Below the pieces are notes generated by a model. The model saw only the letters and a list, made by a program, of their open reading frames with translations. It was not told the origin of the DNA and made no database searches. From Filimonas lacunae (GTDB lineage Bacteria > Bacteroidota > Bacteroidia > Chitinophagales > Chitinophagaceae), in contig NZ_AP017422.1 of NCBI RefSeq assembly GCF_002355595.1, positions 682,001 through 746,000 on the forward strand: DNA of 64,000 nt, in the 5' to 3' direction. The number at the start of each line of letters is the position of its first letter. Positions within the stretch are counted from its first letter, which is position 1. This document shows, piece by piece, positions 27,004 to 35,761 of this stretch. Both the position numbers and the translations under genes were made by a program.

Positions 27004-27011
27004 CAAATGTA
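27004..27011 (-). promoter_or_regulatory. -7 promoter box for the doxX-thioesterase unit
   Basis: Minus-strand TACATTTG, a perfect TAnnTTTG match, lies 49 bases upstream of ATG 26954. Confidence 0.5.
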
Positions 27012-27138
27012 AGAGGTTCTGAATGTTTATCCACAATAACAGACCCGGCAAGCGTTCCTTGCTATCTTTAAACGGTTTTTTGCGTTTAATTATGACGCGC
27101 TGTAAAATATTTGCTAAAAATCCCCGTTCCACCAAAGT

Positions 27139-30100
27139 ATGAATAAAAAGCTTACGACATATTTCCTTGCCTCTGTTTTTTTATCATGCATGGGACAAGT
27201 GAATGCGCAGGCTACTAAAGCCAATAACGATCCTGATGCAAACTTTAAACTGGCCAAGGAACTATACCAGAAAGAAAAATTTAGTCTTGCCTATCCTTTA
27301 TTTAAAAGCTTAGACTATACTGCAAAGCCCAACTACAGTGGCATTCCTGTGAGCACGCAGGTAGAAGCAAGATACTATACTATTGTATGCGGCCTGCGTA
27401 TGAACGATGCCAGTGCTGAAGCTTCTGCTATCGACTTTATAAAGATGGAGCATTACAAGCCGCGTATAGAAATGTTGTGCTACCACTTAGGCGAGTTCTA
27501 TTTCAGAAAGCAGGACTATAGCAGTGCTATTGACTATTACGAAAAAGCAGGAGTGGCCAACCTGAGCAACCGCGAAATAGCGGATGTAAAGTTTCATCAG
27601 GCATATGCCTACTTTACCATGAAGCGCTTTTCAGATGCGCGCCCGCTGTTTAATGCTATCAGGCAGATACCTTCCGATCCCAACTATATAGATGCTACGT
27701 ATTACTATGGCTTTATTTCTTTTTACGAGAAAAACTATAAGGATGCGTTAGCTTCTTTTAAAATTGTACAAAACAAACCTGCCTACCAGAAAATAGTGCC
27801 TTATTACGTTACGGAAATCTATTATTTCAGTGGCGATAAAGATGAGGCTATTGCTTATGGCGAAGCGGCTTTGGCAAAAGGCGGACAGTACTATGATATG
27901 CAGCTACGCAAGCTGATAGGGCATGCGTTGTTTGAAAAAAGAGAATATGCCAAGGCGCTGCCTTACCTGGAAAAATATGTGCAGAATACCGAAAAGGTAC
28001 GTCGTGAAGATCTATATGAACTGAGCTATTGCTATTACGAGGCTAAACAGTGGGCCAAGGCTATCAGTGGGTTTAAAGAGCTGGGGGGTAAAAGCGATTC
28101 GCTGGCGCAGAATAGTATGTATCTGTTGGCGGATGCTTACTTAAAAACAGATCAGAAAGCAGGGGCCAGAAGTGCATTCCTGTTTTGTGCTTTAAACAGC
28201 AGTAATGCCACACAAAAAGAAATCTCCAAATTCCACTATGGTAAACTGAGCTACGAACTGGGCTATACCGATGTGGCTTTAAACGAATTAAAAGATTTCC
28301 TGGTTACCTATCCTAAATCTACCTACGTAAACGAAGCGAAAGAGCTACTGATCAGTGTGCTGGCCAACACCAACAACTATCAGGAAGCGTTGGCGTTAAC
28401 AGAGAGTGTTGGAACAGGTAGTGTAACTGTACAAAAAGTATATCCTAAAATTTTATATGGTCGTGCAGTAGAGATGGTGAATGATCAGCAAATAGTACAG
28501 GCCGATGGATTATTAAACAAGTTACTGGCTGCTCCTTATAGCACTTCACAACAGCCTTTTGCCTGGTTCTGGAAAGGGGAGATCTCTTACCGTACCAATA
28601 AAATCGATTCTGCCATCTATTTTCTGCAAAGCTATTTTACACGCCCGGTAGTATATGGCGAGGTTAACCAGGCAAATGCACACTATACTTTAGGGTATGC
28701 CTTCTTGCGTCAGGAGCGTTATGACCTGGCATTGCAACACTTTGAAGCCATCACCACTTCTATATCCGGTTCTTCTTCTGCGGTGCAGCAGGATGCTTAT
28801 GTAAGAAGTGCGGATTGCTATTTCATGACCAAGCGTTATCCAAAGGCACAGCAGATGTATGAGAACGTGCTGAGCAATAACCTGCCTGCTGCTGATTATG
28901 CTTTATACCAAAAAGCGATTATCGCTGGCGCCAACAACAAAACCAACGAAAAGGTAAGCCTGTTAAGCTCCCTGGAAAAACGTTACCCGGCTTCTTCCCT
29001 GGTAGCAGATGCCAATATGGAAATTGCCAACAGCTATATGGCTAACGAAGATTTCAGAAGCGCCATACCTGCTTTAACCAAGGTGATCAACGATAAAAAA
29101 GCGGCTAACTTAAAACCACAAGCTTATTTAAAAACAGGTGTTTCTTACTTTAACCTCGACAACGACGTTGAAGCGCTGAACTACTTTAAAAAGCTGGTAT
29201 CCGAGTATCCCAATGCTGCTGAAAGCGATGCTGCGGTGGAATATGTACGCAACATCTTTGTAAGCCAGCAACGTACCGGTGAGTTTGTCAACTTTATGCG
29301 TCAGAACGGTAAAAACGTAACTTATAGCGAAGAAGATTCACTGACTTACGTAGCTGCGGTAATACCTTATAATAATAACCAGCCCAACCAGGCACTGCCG
29401 GCACTGGAAGGTTATTTAAAAGGTTTCCCTGACGGCCGCAATGCACTGGATGCCCATTACCAGGTTGCGGTTATTTATAACGATAAGAAAGAGTTAGCCA
29501 AAGCCTTACCCCACTACGAAGCGGTAGCAGCCAAAGCGCCTAACAAGTATGCCGAAATAAGTATACTACAGGCGGCACGCATTTACTACTTTGAACTGAA
29601 AGACTATCCGAAGGCTTCTCAATACTTTGCACAGCTGCGTTCTATTGCTGTACAAACCGAAAACAAACTGGAAGCTATGCGCGGCTTACTGCGTTGCCAG
29701 CTGAAACAGCAGCAATGGGCAGAAGCAGTGCCTAATGCACAGGAACTGTTACTGCAAAAAGGTTTGGCTACCGATGATAAGATGATGGCTAATATGGTAG
29801 TGGCTAAAAACTATCAACTGAACAACCAGCTGGAAGATGCGGTAACCTCATATAAATTAGTTATTGCTTTAGGTAAATCAGAATATGGTGCGGAAGCCCG
29901 CTACCATGTGGCTGAAATTACCTTAACCAAAGGCAATTTAAAAGATGCAGAAAAGGCAGCTTTTGATGTAATTAACAAAGCCGGATCATACGATTACTGG
30001 ATTACGAAATCATATATACTGCTGGGTGAGATCTACTTCCAGCAAAAAGACTACTTCAACTCAGAAGCAACGTTGAAAAGCATTGTAGAAAATGCAGCCA

Positions 30101-30189
30101 ACGAAGAGCTGAAAAAAGAAGCACAGCAAAAGCTGGATGTAGTAGTGGCGGAAAAGAACAAGAACAGTAAAGTAGAACCACAACAGTAA
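27139..30189 (+). CDS. Large periplasmic TPR protein
   Basis: The 1016-residue product has a signal peptide (cleavage near VNAQA, residue 24) and then TPR/Sel1-like helical repeats for nearly its whole length. Units such as YYEKAGVANLSNREIADVKF, ALSYLEKY-like stretches, and the repeated A-x-x-Y/F-x-x-A-L pattern recur about every 34-36 residues. No catalytic domain is visible, so it is probably a scaffold in the periplasm. The next gene, 10 bases downstream, codes an outer-membrane barrel, and the third a membrane-anchored HU-like protein. The set looks like one operon. It also resembles YbgF/BamD-like repeat proteins in general build. Confidence 0.85.
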   Translation: MNKKLTTYFLASVFLSCMGQVNAQATKANNDPDANFKLAKELYQKEKFSLAYPLFKSLDYTAKPNYSGIPVSTQVEARYYTIVCGLRMNDASAEASAIDFIKMEHYKPRIEMLCYHLGEFYFRKQDYSSAIDYYEKAGVANLSNREIADVKFHQAYAYFTMKRFSDARPLFNAIRQIPSDPNYIDATYYYGFISFYEKNYKDALASFKIVQNKPAYQKIVPYYVTEIYYFSGDKDEAIAYGEAALAKGGQYYDMQLRKLIGHALFEKREYAKALPYLEKYVQNTEKVRREDLYELSYCYYEAKQWAKAISGFKELGGKSDSLAQNSMYLLADAYLKTDQKAGARSAFLFCALNSSNATQKEISKFHYGKLSYELGYTDVALNELKDFLVTYPKSTYVNEAKELLISVLANTNNYQEALALTESVGTGSVTVQKVYPKILYGRAVEMVNDQQIVQADGLLNKLLAAPYSTSQQPFAWFWKGEISYRTNKIDSAIYFLQSYFTRPVVYGEVNQANAHYTLGYAFLRQERYDLALQHFEAITTSISGSSSAVQQDAYVRSADCYFMTKRYPKAQQMYENVLSNNLPAADYALYQKAIIAGANNKTNEKVSLLSSLEKRYPASSLVADANMEIANSYMANEDFRSAIPALTKVINDKKAANLKPQAYLKTGVSYFNLDNDVEALNYFKKLVSEYPNAAESDAAVEYVRNIFVSQQRTGEFVNFMRQNGKNVTYSEEDSLTYVAAVIPYNNNQPNQALPALEGYLKGFPDGRNALDAHYQVAVIYNDKKELAKALPHYEAVAAKAPNKYAEISILQAARIYYFELKDYPKASQYFAQLRSIAVQTENKLEAMRGLLRCQLKQQQWAEAVPNAQELLLQKGLATDDKMMANMVVAKNYQLNNQLEDAVTSYKLVIALGKSEYGAEARYHVAEITLTKGNLKDAEKAAFDVINKAGSYDYWITKSYILLGEIYFQQKDYFNSEATLKSIVENAANEELKKEAQQKLDVVVAEKNKNSKVEPQQ

Positions 30190-30199
30190 ACCAAGAAGC

Positions 30200-32005
30200 A
30201 TGAAACGTATTATCCTTATATTATTATTAATAGGTAGCACAGCAGGCGTGTGGGCGCAAAAGCGTAAGCCAGCGGCCAAGTCTGCTACACAAAAGCAGGC
30301 AGCTGCTAAAAAGACGGCTGGTAAAAACACAGCTGCTAAGAAAAGCGCAACCAGTACCTCTACTAAATCTGCCGCTAAATCCGGCAGCAAAAAGCAGGAT
30401 ATAGCCGCAAGGGAAGAAGGGGATACACTGGCTTCCCGCACAGTGGTGGTAACCTCCTCTTTTAAACCTGCGCTGCGTAATGCGGCTAAGGTCAATTTCA
30501 GTGCAGCTTCTCCACAGCCCGATTCTGTGTTGCCGCAACTACAGTACAGGGTACCTTCGCAAAACCTTTTTTTCAGTTACGAACCAGCTTCGTTAAAACC
30601 TATGGCATTGTCTATCGACTCTACGTTGCCGTGGGAGAACAACCACTATATCAAAGCGGGCTTTGGTAACTATACCACGCCTTATTTACAGGCTGGATTT
30701 GCCTTTGGCGATGGCAAAAAAACGGTGGTGAATGCACATGTAAAACATACGTCTTCTAAAGGAAGCCTGCCGTTTCAGCGGTTTTCCAAAACCGGTGCTG
30801 ACATCATTGGGGTATTTAATCCTAATGATAACATCGAGTGGGATGGCAAAGTATCTTTTAATAATGATGTGCAATACCAGTATGGTTTTGCCGGTGCTGA
30901 TGAAAGCAAAAACAGTAAAGACAGCTTAAGACAACGCTTTACCACCATTGGCATTACAGCAGGTTTGCGTAACAAACAGGATAATGGTTATGGAGTAAGT
31001 TATCACCCCACTATTGCCTTCAGTCAGTTGAATGATAACAAAAAGGGGAGCGAAACCAATTTCAAATTCAACGCGCCTATCACCAAAACCTTTGGCGAGA
31101 ATTTCGCATTCAACCTGGGTGTTACTGCCGATCTCACACACTACAAAAGTGACAGTGTGTTAACCGGCAAGGCTATTAATAATAACCTGTTTTACATTTC
31201 TCCTGCCTTACAATACAAATCAGATAACCTGAAAATTGTGGGCGGCTTTATTCCTTCCTGGGATAATAAAGATTTTCATATGCTGCCAGACATTACCGCA
31301 GAAGCGAAAATCAAAGATGAAAGATTTATTCTGCAATTGGGTTGGACAGGATATTATCACAAAACCACTTACCAGTCTTTGTCTGCTTTCAACCCTTGGT
31401 TGCAACAGCCTAAGTCGTTGCTCAATGCCCGTATCAATGAACAATTTGCTGGTTTCAAAGGTTCGGCCGGTAGTCATTTTACCTACAATGCCCGTGTTTC
31501 TTACCTGAAATTCAATAACCAGCCGCTTTTTGTAAATGATACTACCACGGGGCGTTCTTTTGAAGTGATCAATGAGGAAGAAATGAAAGCTATCCGCCTG
31601 CACGGTGAAATAGGTTATACCATCCAGGAGAAGTTTTCTGTATTGGGTGGTGCTACTTTTACACAGTATAGCAATCTCAAAACCAATGAAAAAGCCTACG
31701 GACTGGTGCCTTTTGAAATAAACGGTAGCTTGCGCTGGGAAATTTTGAAGGATGTGATGCTGAAAAGCGACATTTACTTCTGGGATGGAGCCCGTTACCG
31801 TAGTAAAACACTACAGGCTCAAAAACTGGATGCTGCTGTTGATTTGAACGCAGGTATCGAATTTGGTGTGATGCCGCGTTTGAATGTTTGGGTACAATTC
31901 AATAATTTGCTGAATAATAAATACCAACGTTGGAATCAGTATGAGGTTCTTGGATTTAATGTTCTGGGAGGAGTTGTATATTCGTTCGGTCAAAGCAGTA
32001 AATAG
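30200..32005 (+). CDS. Outer-membrane beta-barrel protein with basic, histone-H1-like N-terminal tail
   Basis: The 601-residue protein has a signal peptide (1-20, ending VWAQ). Residues 21-66 are built from Lys, Ala, Ser and Thr (13 Lys, one Arg, no acid; units like AAKKTAGK and AAKKSA), resembling histone H1-type tails. After a short segment (VVVTSSFKPALRNAAKVNF) the remaining 450 residues look like a beta-barrel and end with NNLLNNKYQRWNQYEVLGFNVLGGVVYSFG, a TonB-dependent-receptor-like C-terminus. No TonB plug domain is seen. It sits between the TPR and HU-like genes. Confidence 0.8.
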   Translation: MKRIILILLLIGSTAGVWAQKRKPAAKSATQKQAAAKKTAGKNTAAKKSATSTSTKSAAKSGSKKQDIAAREEGDTLASRTVVVTSSFKPALRNAAKVNFSAASPQPDSVLPQLQYRVPSQNLFFSYEPASLKPMALSIDSTLPWENNHYIKAGFGNYTTPYLQAGFAFGDGKKTVVNAHVKHTSSKGSLPFQRFSKTGADIIGVFNPNDNIEWDGKVSFNNDVQYQYGFAGADESKNSKDSLRQRFTTIGITAGLRNKQDNGYGVSYHPTIAFSQLNDNKKGSETNFKFNAPITKTFGENFAFNLGVTADLTHYKSDSVLTGKAINNNLFYISPALQYKSDNLKIVGGFIPSWDNKDFHMLPDITAEAKIKDERFILQLGWTGYYHKTTYQSLSAFNPWLQQPKSLLNARINEQFAGFKGSAGSHFTYNARVSYLKFNNQPLFVNDTTTGRSFEVINEEEMKAIRLHGEIGYTIQEKFSVLGGATFTQYSNLKTNEKAYGLVPFEINGSLRWEILKDVMLKSDIYFWDGARYRSKTLQAQKLDAAVDLNAGIEFGVMPRLNVWVQFNNLLNNKYQRWNQYEVLGFNVLGGVVYSFGQSSK

Positions 32006-32017
32006 TAGTAAGTAGAC

Positions 32018-32611
32018 ATGTATAATAGTTTATATAAGTATCTGATTTTCAATAAAAAAATGGTTGTCCCCGGAATTGGTTCCTTTACTGTGGAACATAT
32101 CCCAGGTCGCCTTGATTTTTTGAATAAACAGTTACACAGCCCTATATCCGTTATCCGGTTTAGCATGGATAAAAATGCTACGCCCGAAAAATCCCTGTAC
32201 GAATTTCTTTCTGAAGATCTTGGTTTGACTGAAATTGACGCTATTAAGCAGTTTAACGACCTCAGTTTTTACCTGAAAAATGAATTAGGCAGGGGTAATG
32301 AAGGTAAATTACCCGGTATCGGTACCCTTAGAAAAGAATTTGGTGAGTCTTATTCTTTCCAGCCCGAACAATCTGTGCAGCAGTATTTTCCGGATACAGT
32401 TGCCGAAAGGGTAGTGCGTAAAGACGCTACTCATGAGGTGAAGGTAGGAGAAAACATTCGTAGCAGTAACGAAATGAAAGAAATGCTGAAGGACGACGAG
32501 CCGTCAGCGCCTGCTTCTACAGAGCCCCACCATGATAAATGGTGGTTGTATGCTATCATTATGGCTATTGTAGCTTTAATAGCATTGATCTACTATTTCA
32601 AAGTGCATTAA
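32018..32611 (+). CDS. HU-CCDC81-type protein with C-terminal membrane anchor
   Basis: The 197-residue product has two tandem HU-like modules: residues 1-60 (LIFNKKMVVPGIGSFTVEHIPG) and about 60-135 (LSFYLKNELGRGNEGKLPGIGTLRKE). They match the bacterial HU-CCDC81 domain pair found in Bacteroidota. A linker (about 136-172) leads to one transmembrane helix (175-193) and a two-residue basic tail. The usual relatives continue into a periplasmic SPOR domain, which is missing here, so the protein would hold its HU-like head at the cytoplasmic side with almost nothing outside. It starts 12 bases after the barrel gene. DNA binding is possible but not shown. Confidence 0.82.
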   Translation: MYNSLYKYLIFNKKMVVPGIGSFTVEHIPGRLDFLNKQLHSPISVIRFSMDKNATPEKSLYEFLSEDLGLTEIDAIKQFNDLSFYLKNELGRGNEGKLPGIGTLRKEFGESYSFQPEQSVQQYFPDTVAERVVRKDATHEVKVGENIRSSNEMKEMLKDDEPSAPASTEPHHDKWWLYAIIMAIVALIALIYYFKVH

Positions 32612-32629
32612 CGTTATTCAACCGATATA

Positions 32630-32680
32630 AAAAAACGGGAACAGGTAAAAGGAGTATATCCTAACCGGTTCCCGTTTTTT
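32630..32680. terminator. Bidirectional terminator between convergent genes
   Basis: Arms 32630-32642 and 32668-32680 (13 bp, A-run on one side and T-run on the other) enclose a 25-base loop. It separates the HU-like gene (stop 32611) from the convergent TPR gene (stop 32693). Confidence 0.85.
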
Positions 32681-32692
32681 ATAATAAGGTAT

Positions 32693-34684
32693 TTATAATT
32701 CTACTGCTCCGCCTTTACCAAACAAGCGTAAAGTAATTTCGGCGCCTGCCTGTTGGGTAGGGGTAAATATCAACCTGCCACCCTGCACCATTGGTTTGCC
32801 ATTGCCACTTATTACCTGAAAAAGCGCTTCGTATTTATTCCCTCTTTTATTAAACTGTATAGTGGCATGTGGTATTCCTGGCGTGTTTTCATCGGCCACA
32901 GATATATCACAACCTTTAATTTGTTTCACTACTGCTTTGGTAACAGCATCATCCTGCCCGCTTACGCTAAGGCTGATGGAAGGGGTAATGCCGCTGAAAG
33001 GCAATAACTGTGGATAGGTTTCGTACAGGGCATTGGTATACGTAGCAACATAGCTTTGCCCGGTTTTATTCCCTGCTTTAATCAGCCCTTCATACAGCCT
33101 GCCCATAAACAACTTTTCATTAGCGGTATCCAGCATGCTGTTTTTCTCCAATGTTTCAAAGTCTGTGCGGGCTTCGTTTTTATCGCCTTTCTCCCATTTA
33201 AACTTAGCGGCAAACAGGTAAAAATAGCGCAGTACATTTTCGCGCTTATCGGTGTTCAGGTAGTTCTCGTATTTCTTTTGGAAGAAAGTAGGGCTGAAGT
33301 CTTTCATTAAATACCAGGCTTCATCAAAAGAGGTAGTGGCTTCCGAACAAAACAAGTCATATACTACACGGGTACGTTCCGGGTTAAAAGCCAGTTCGTT
33401 CACCGTTACGTATTCTGTTTTCATTTTTTCAGAGGTATAGCTCGCTATCTTATACAAAGCTGTAGGCGAATACCACCAGCCTTTATCTGTAAACTTTACC
33501 TGACTTATTTTCCGGTCCAGCAGCTGCACACGCAGCAGGTTTACAGTAAAGTTATACTGGCTTTGGGTAAGTGTAGTGCCTATATGAATCTCTTTAAAAT
33601 TAGCTGCTTTATTCAGGGCATATTCACTGCTGTCTAGTTGCCCATCATACATATAGCTGCGAGCCAGTGCCAGGTTATACCAGCCAAAGCCAGGCGTAGA
33701 GCCGTTTTGCTGAATAATTTCCTGAACAGTTTTAATAGCTTCTTTGGTTTTACCACCATACACACTTAGCATAGGCAGATAGTAGTAAGGCTCGTGCAGT
33801 ATATGAGAGAAGGATTTAAACTGGTCGCGCTTATAATATTCAATAGCCCGGGCAAAGTTGCCTGTTTCGGCTTGCATGCTGCCATAGTTATTCCACGATA
33901 CGGCTCCGCGGGAAGCCAGGATGCGGTAGTAATATTCGCTGCTGTCGTAGTTTTTATTATAACAGTGCAGCATTGCCATATAATGGTAAATAGTAAGCTT
34001 GTCATTCTCGGCCTGCATAGGGCCAAACCATGTATCGTTCTGCGGTTTGTTCTGTTGAATAAACCGCAGGCCCTGGTAGCAGTAAAAGAAGGCCATGCGC
34101 TCGTTTTCTTCCACGCTGTTCTTTAAAAAAGGAAAGTTGGCTGAGGTAAGAAAACGGTTGCGGTGATAGGTCCACGCACGATGGTAATAGGTGCCGAAAT
34201 AATCCTTTTTAAAATGATAACGGTCTATTTTATCTAACAGCTCAATAACCTTATCAGGCATTTCCAGGTTGTCGTAACATTCCTTCAGGGCATTGAATAT
34301 AAAAAACATGTCCTGGTAGCGTGGTACGTTCTGGGCAAAATATTCAATAGAAGAATACAGGCCCCGTAAGGAGTTGCCGTAATCTTTTTCTATTAAGGCC
34401 AGTGCCTTTTGCAGGGCAGGGATGGCGTTTTTATAACCCAGGTAGTCCGAGCTGCGATCGCACTTATAAATGCCTTCATACATCCACCCCACATAATAGG
34501 TGCTGTCCAGCCGTATAAATTCACGGCTGCGGGGCAAAGCATCCTTATCGGTGGGCTTCACTCCCTGTCGTTTGGCATCTATCTCATAGCGGGCAGCGGC
34601 ATTGCCTTGCGCCAGCAAAGGGTGAACGGAAAAAAGCAGCATAGCGCACAGCAACAAAGCAAAGGCGGTAAAGCTTTTGTTCAT
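32693..34684 (-). CDS. Exported TPR-like protein at the end of the MoxR operon
   Basis: I start the protein at ATG 34684 (MNKSFTAFALLLCAMLLF...), which gives a proper signal peptide ending PLLAQ at about residue 26 and 663 residues in all; 17 extra upstream codons have no signal-like features. The body is alpha-helical with TPR-like units (AIPALQKALALIEKDYG, AIEYYKRDQ, AIKTVQEIIQQN). The last 100 residues look beta-rich. It is the fourth gene of a minus-strand operon with DUF58, transglutaminase and MoxR genes, 81 bases after the MoxR stop. It is probably a periplasmic partner; no enzymatic motif was seen. Confidence 0.8.
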   Translation of the reverse strand: MNKSFTAFALLLCAMLLFSVHPLLAQGNAAARYEIDAKRQGVKPTDKDALPRSREFIRLDSTYYVGWMYEGIYKCDRSSDYLGYKNAIPALQKALALIEKDYGNSLRGLYSSIEYFAQNVPRYQDMFFIFNALKECYDNLEMPDKVIELLDKIDRYHFKKDYFGTYYHRAWTYHRNRFLTSANFPFLKNSVEENERMAFFYCYQGLRFIQQNKPQNDTWFGPMQAENDKLTIYHYMAMLHCYNKNYDSSEYYYRILASRGAVSWNNYGSMQAETGNFARAIEYYKRDQFKSFSHILHEPYYYLPMLSVYGGKTKEAIKTVQEIIQQNGSTPGFGWYNLALARSYMYDGQLDSSEYALNKAANFKEIHIGTTLTQSQYNFTVNLLRVQLLDRKISQVKFTDKGWWYSPTALYKIASYTSEKMKTEYVTVNELAFNPERTRVVYDLFCSEATTSFDEAWYLMKDFSPTFFQKKYENYLNTDKRENVLRYFYLFAAKFKWEKGDKNEARTDFETLEKNSMLDTANEKLFMGRLYEGLIKAGNKTGQSYVATYTNALYETYPQLLPFSGITPSISLSVSGQDDAVTKAVVKQIKGCDISVADENTPGIPHATIQFNKRGNKYEALFQVISGNGKPMVQGGRLIFTPTQQAGAEITLRLFGKGGAVEL

Positions 34685-34765
34685 GCGGCATTGTAGCTGG
34701 CTGCCCTTTATATATATCATCTTCTTATTTATCAAAACCTGTTGAATTAGAAATGACCTATTCTG

Positions 34766-35752
34766 TTACTGCCTGTCAATTTTCAGTTTGCTCAGCCTGT
34801 CCAGTTCTTTATCTAAAATACCAGCCAATGCTTTTTGCTTGGCTTCTTTGTTACGGTATATTAAACGGTGGTCTAATACAGCTGTAGTAATGCGTTTTAA
34901 ATCATCTTCTGTAGCAAAGGTGCGGCCGTTTACCAGGGCAAATGCTTTCAAACATTTTAAAAAGGTAATGCCACTACGGGTGCTGGCGCCTAACACAATA
35001 TCCGGGTGCTTGCGGGTGTCCCATACAATGTTGCGTACAGCGGTAATCAGTTCATCGTGCAAATACACTTTTTCTGTTTCCTGCTGCAACAGTAATATTT
35101 CATCCATGCTTAACACCTGGTGTACGTGCTGCATGTTATTTTGAATGCCTAAATAATCTTTATAAATGTCCAGTTCGGTGGCTTCATCCACATAACCGAA
35201 ATAGATCTTTAAGAAGAAACGGTCTAACTGGGCGGCAGGTAATGGATAGGTGCCTTCCATTTCCACGGGGTTTTGGGTGGCAATAGTAAAGAACAGTTGT
35301 TCCAGCGGATAAGTAGTTTCGCCAATGGTAATCTGGTTTTCGGCCATACACTCCAGCAGGGCAGATTGCACTTTAGGAGAAGCACGGTTAATTTCATCTG
35401 CCAGCAGCACGTTACAAAACAGCGGTCCTTTTTTAAACACAAACTCTTTACGGACATCGTCGAAAATATGCGAACCAATCAGGTCCATAGGCAACAGGTC
35501 GGGGGTAAACTGTATACGCTTAAAGTTTACTTCGCTGCCTGCTTTTTGTCCCGATATGCTATGTGCCAGTGTTTTGGCCATTACTGTTTTACCGGTACCG
35601 GGGTTGTCTTCCATTAATATATGCCCCTTCGCCAGCAAAGCGGTTAATATCAGCTCTATCTGGTGTCTTTTACCACGTATTACCTTTTCAATATTGCCTA
35701 CCAGTTGTTGGATATTGTGTAATGCCTGTTCTATCTCAATATTTTGTTCCAT
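34766..35752 (-). CDS. MoxR-family AAA+ ATPase
   Basis: The 328-residue protein shows Walker A (EDNPGTGKT, 48-56), Walker B (LLADEIN, Asp-119/Glu-120), sensor 1 (FFTIATQNP) and the MoxR-specific GTYPLPAAQLDRF. MoxR ATPases act as chaperones, usually with a vWA or DUF58 protein, in maturing protein complexes. It lies 9 bases after the transglutaminase stop and belongs to the DUF58 - transglutaminase - MoxR cluster. The length and motif set are complete. Confidence 0.93.
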   Translation of the reverse strand: MEQNIEIEQALHNIQQLVGNIEKVIRGKRHQIELILTALLAKGHILMEDNPGTGKTVMAKTLAHSISGQKAGSEVNFKRIQFTPDLLPMDLIGSHIFDDVRKEFVFKKGPLFCNVLLADEINRASPKVQSALLECMAENQITIGETTYPLEQLFFTIATQNPVEMEGTYPLPAAQLDRFFLKIYFGYVDEATELDIYKDYLGIQNNMQHVHQVLSMDEILLLQQETEKVYLHDELITAVRNIVWDTRKHPDIVLGASTRSGITFLKCLKAFALVNGRTFATEDDLKRITTAVLDHRLIYRNKEAKQKALAGILDKELDRLSKLKIDRQ

Positions 35753-35761
35753 GCGTATGTA

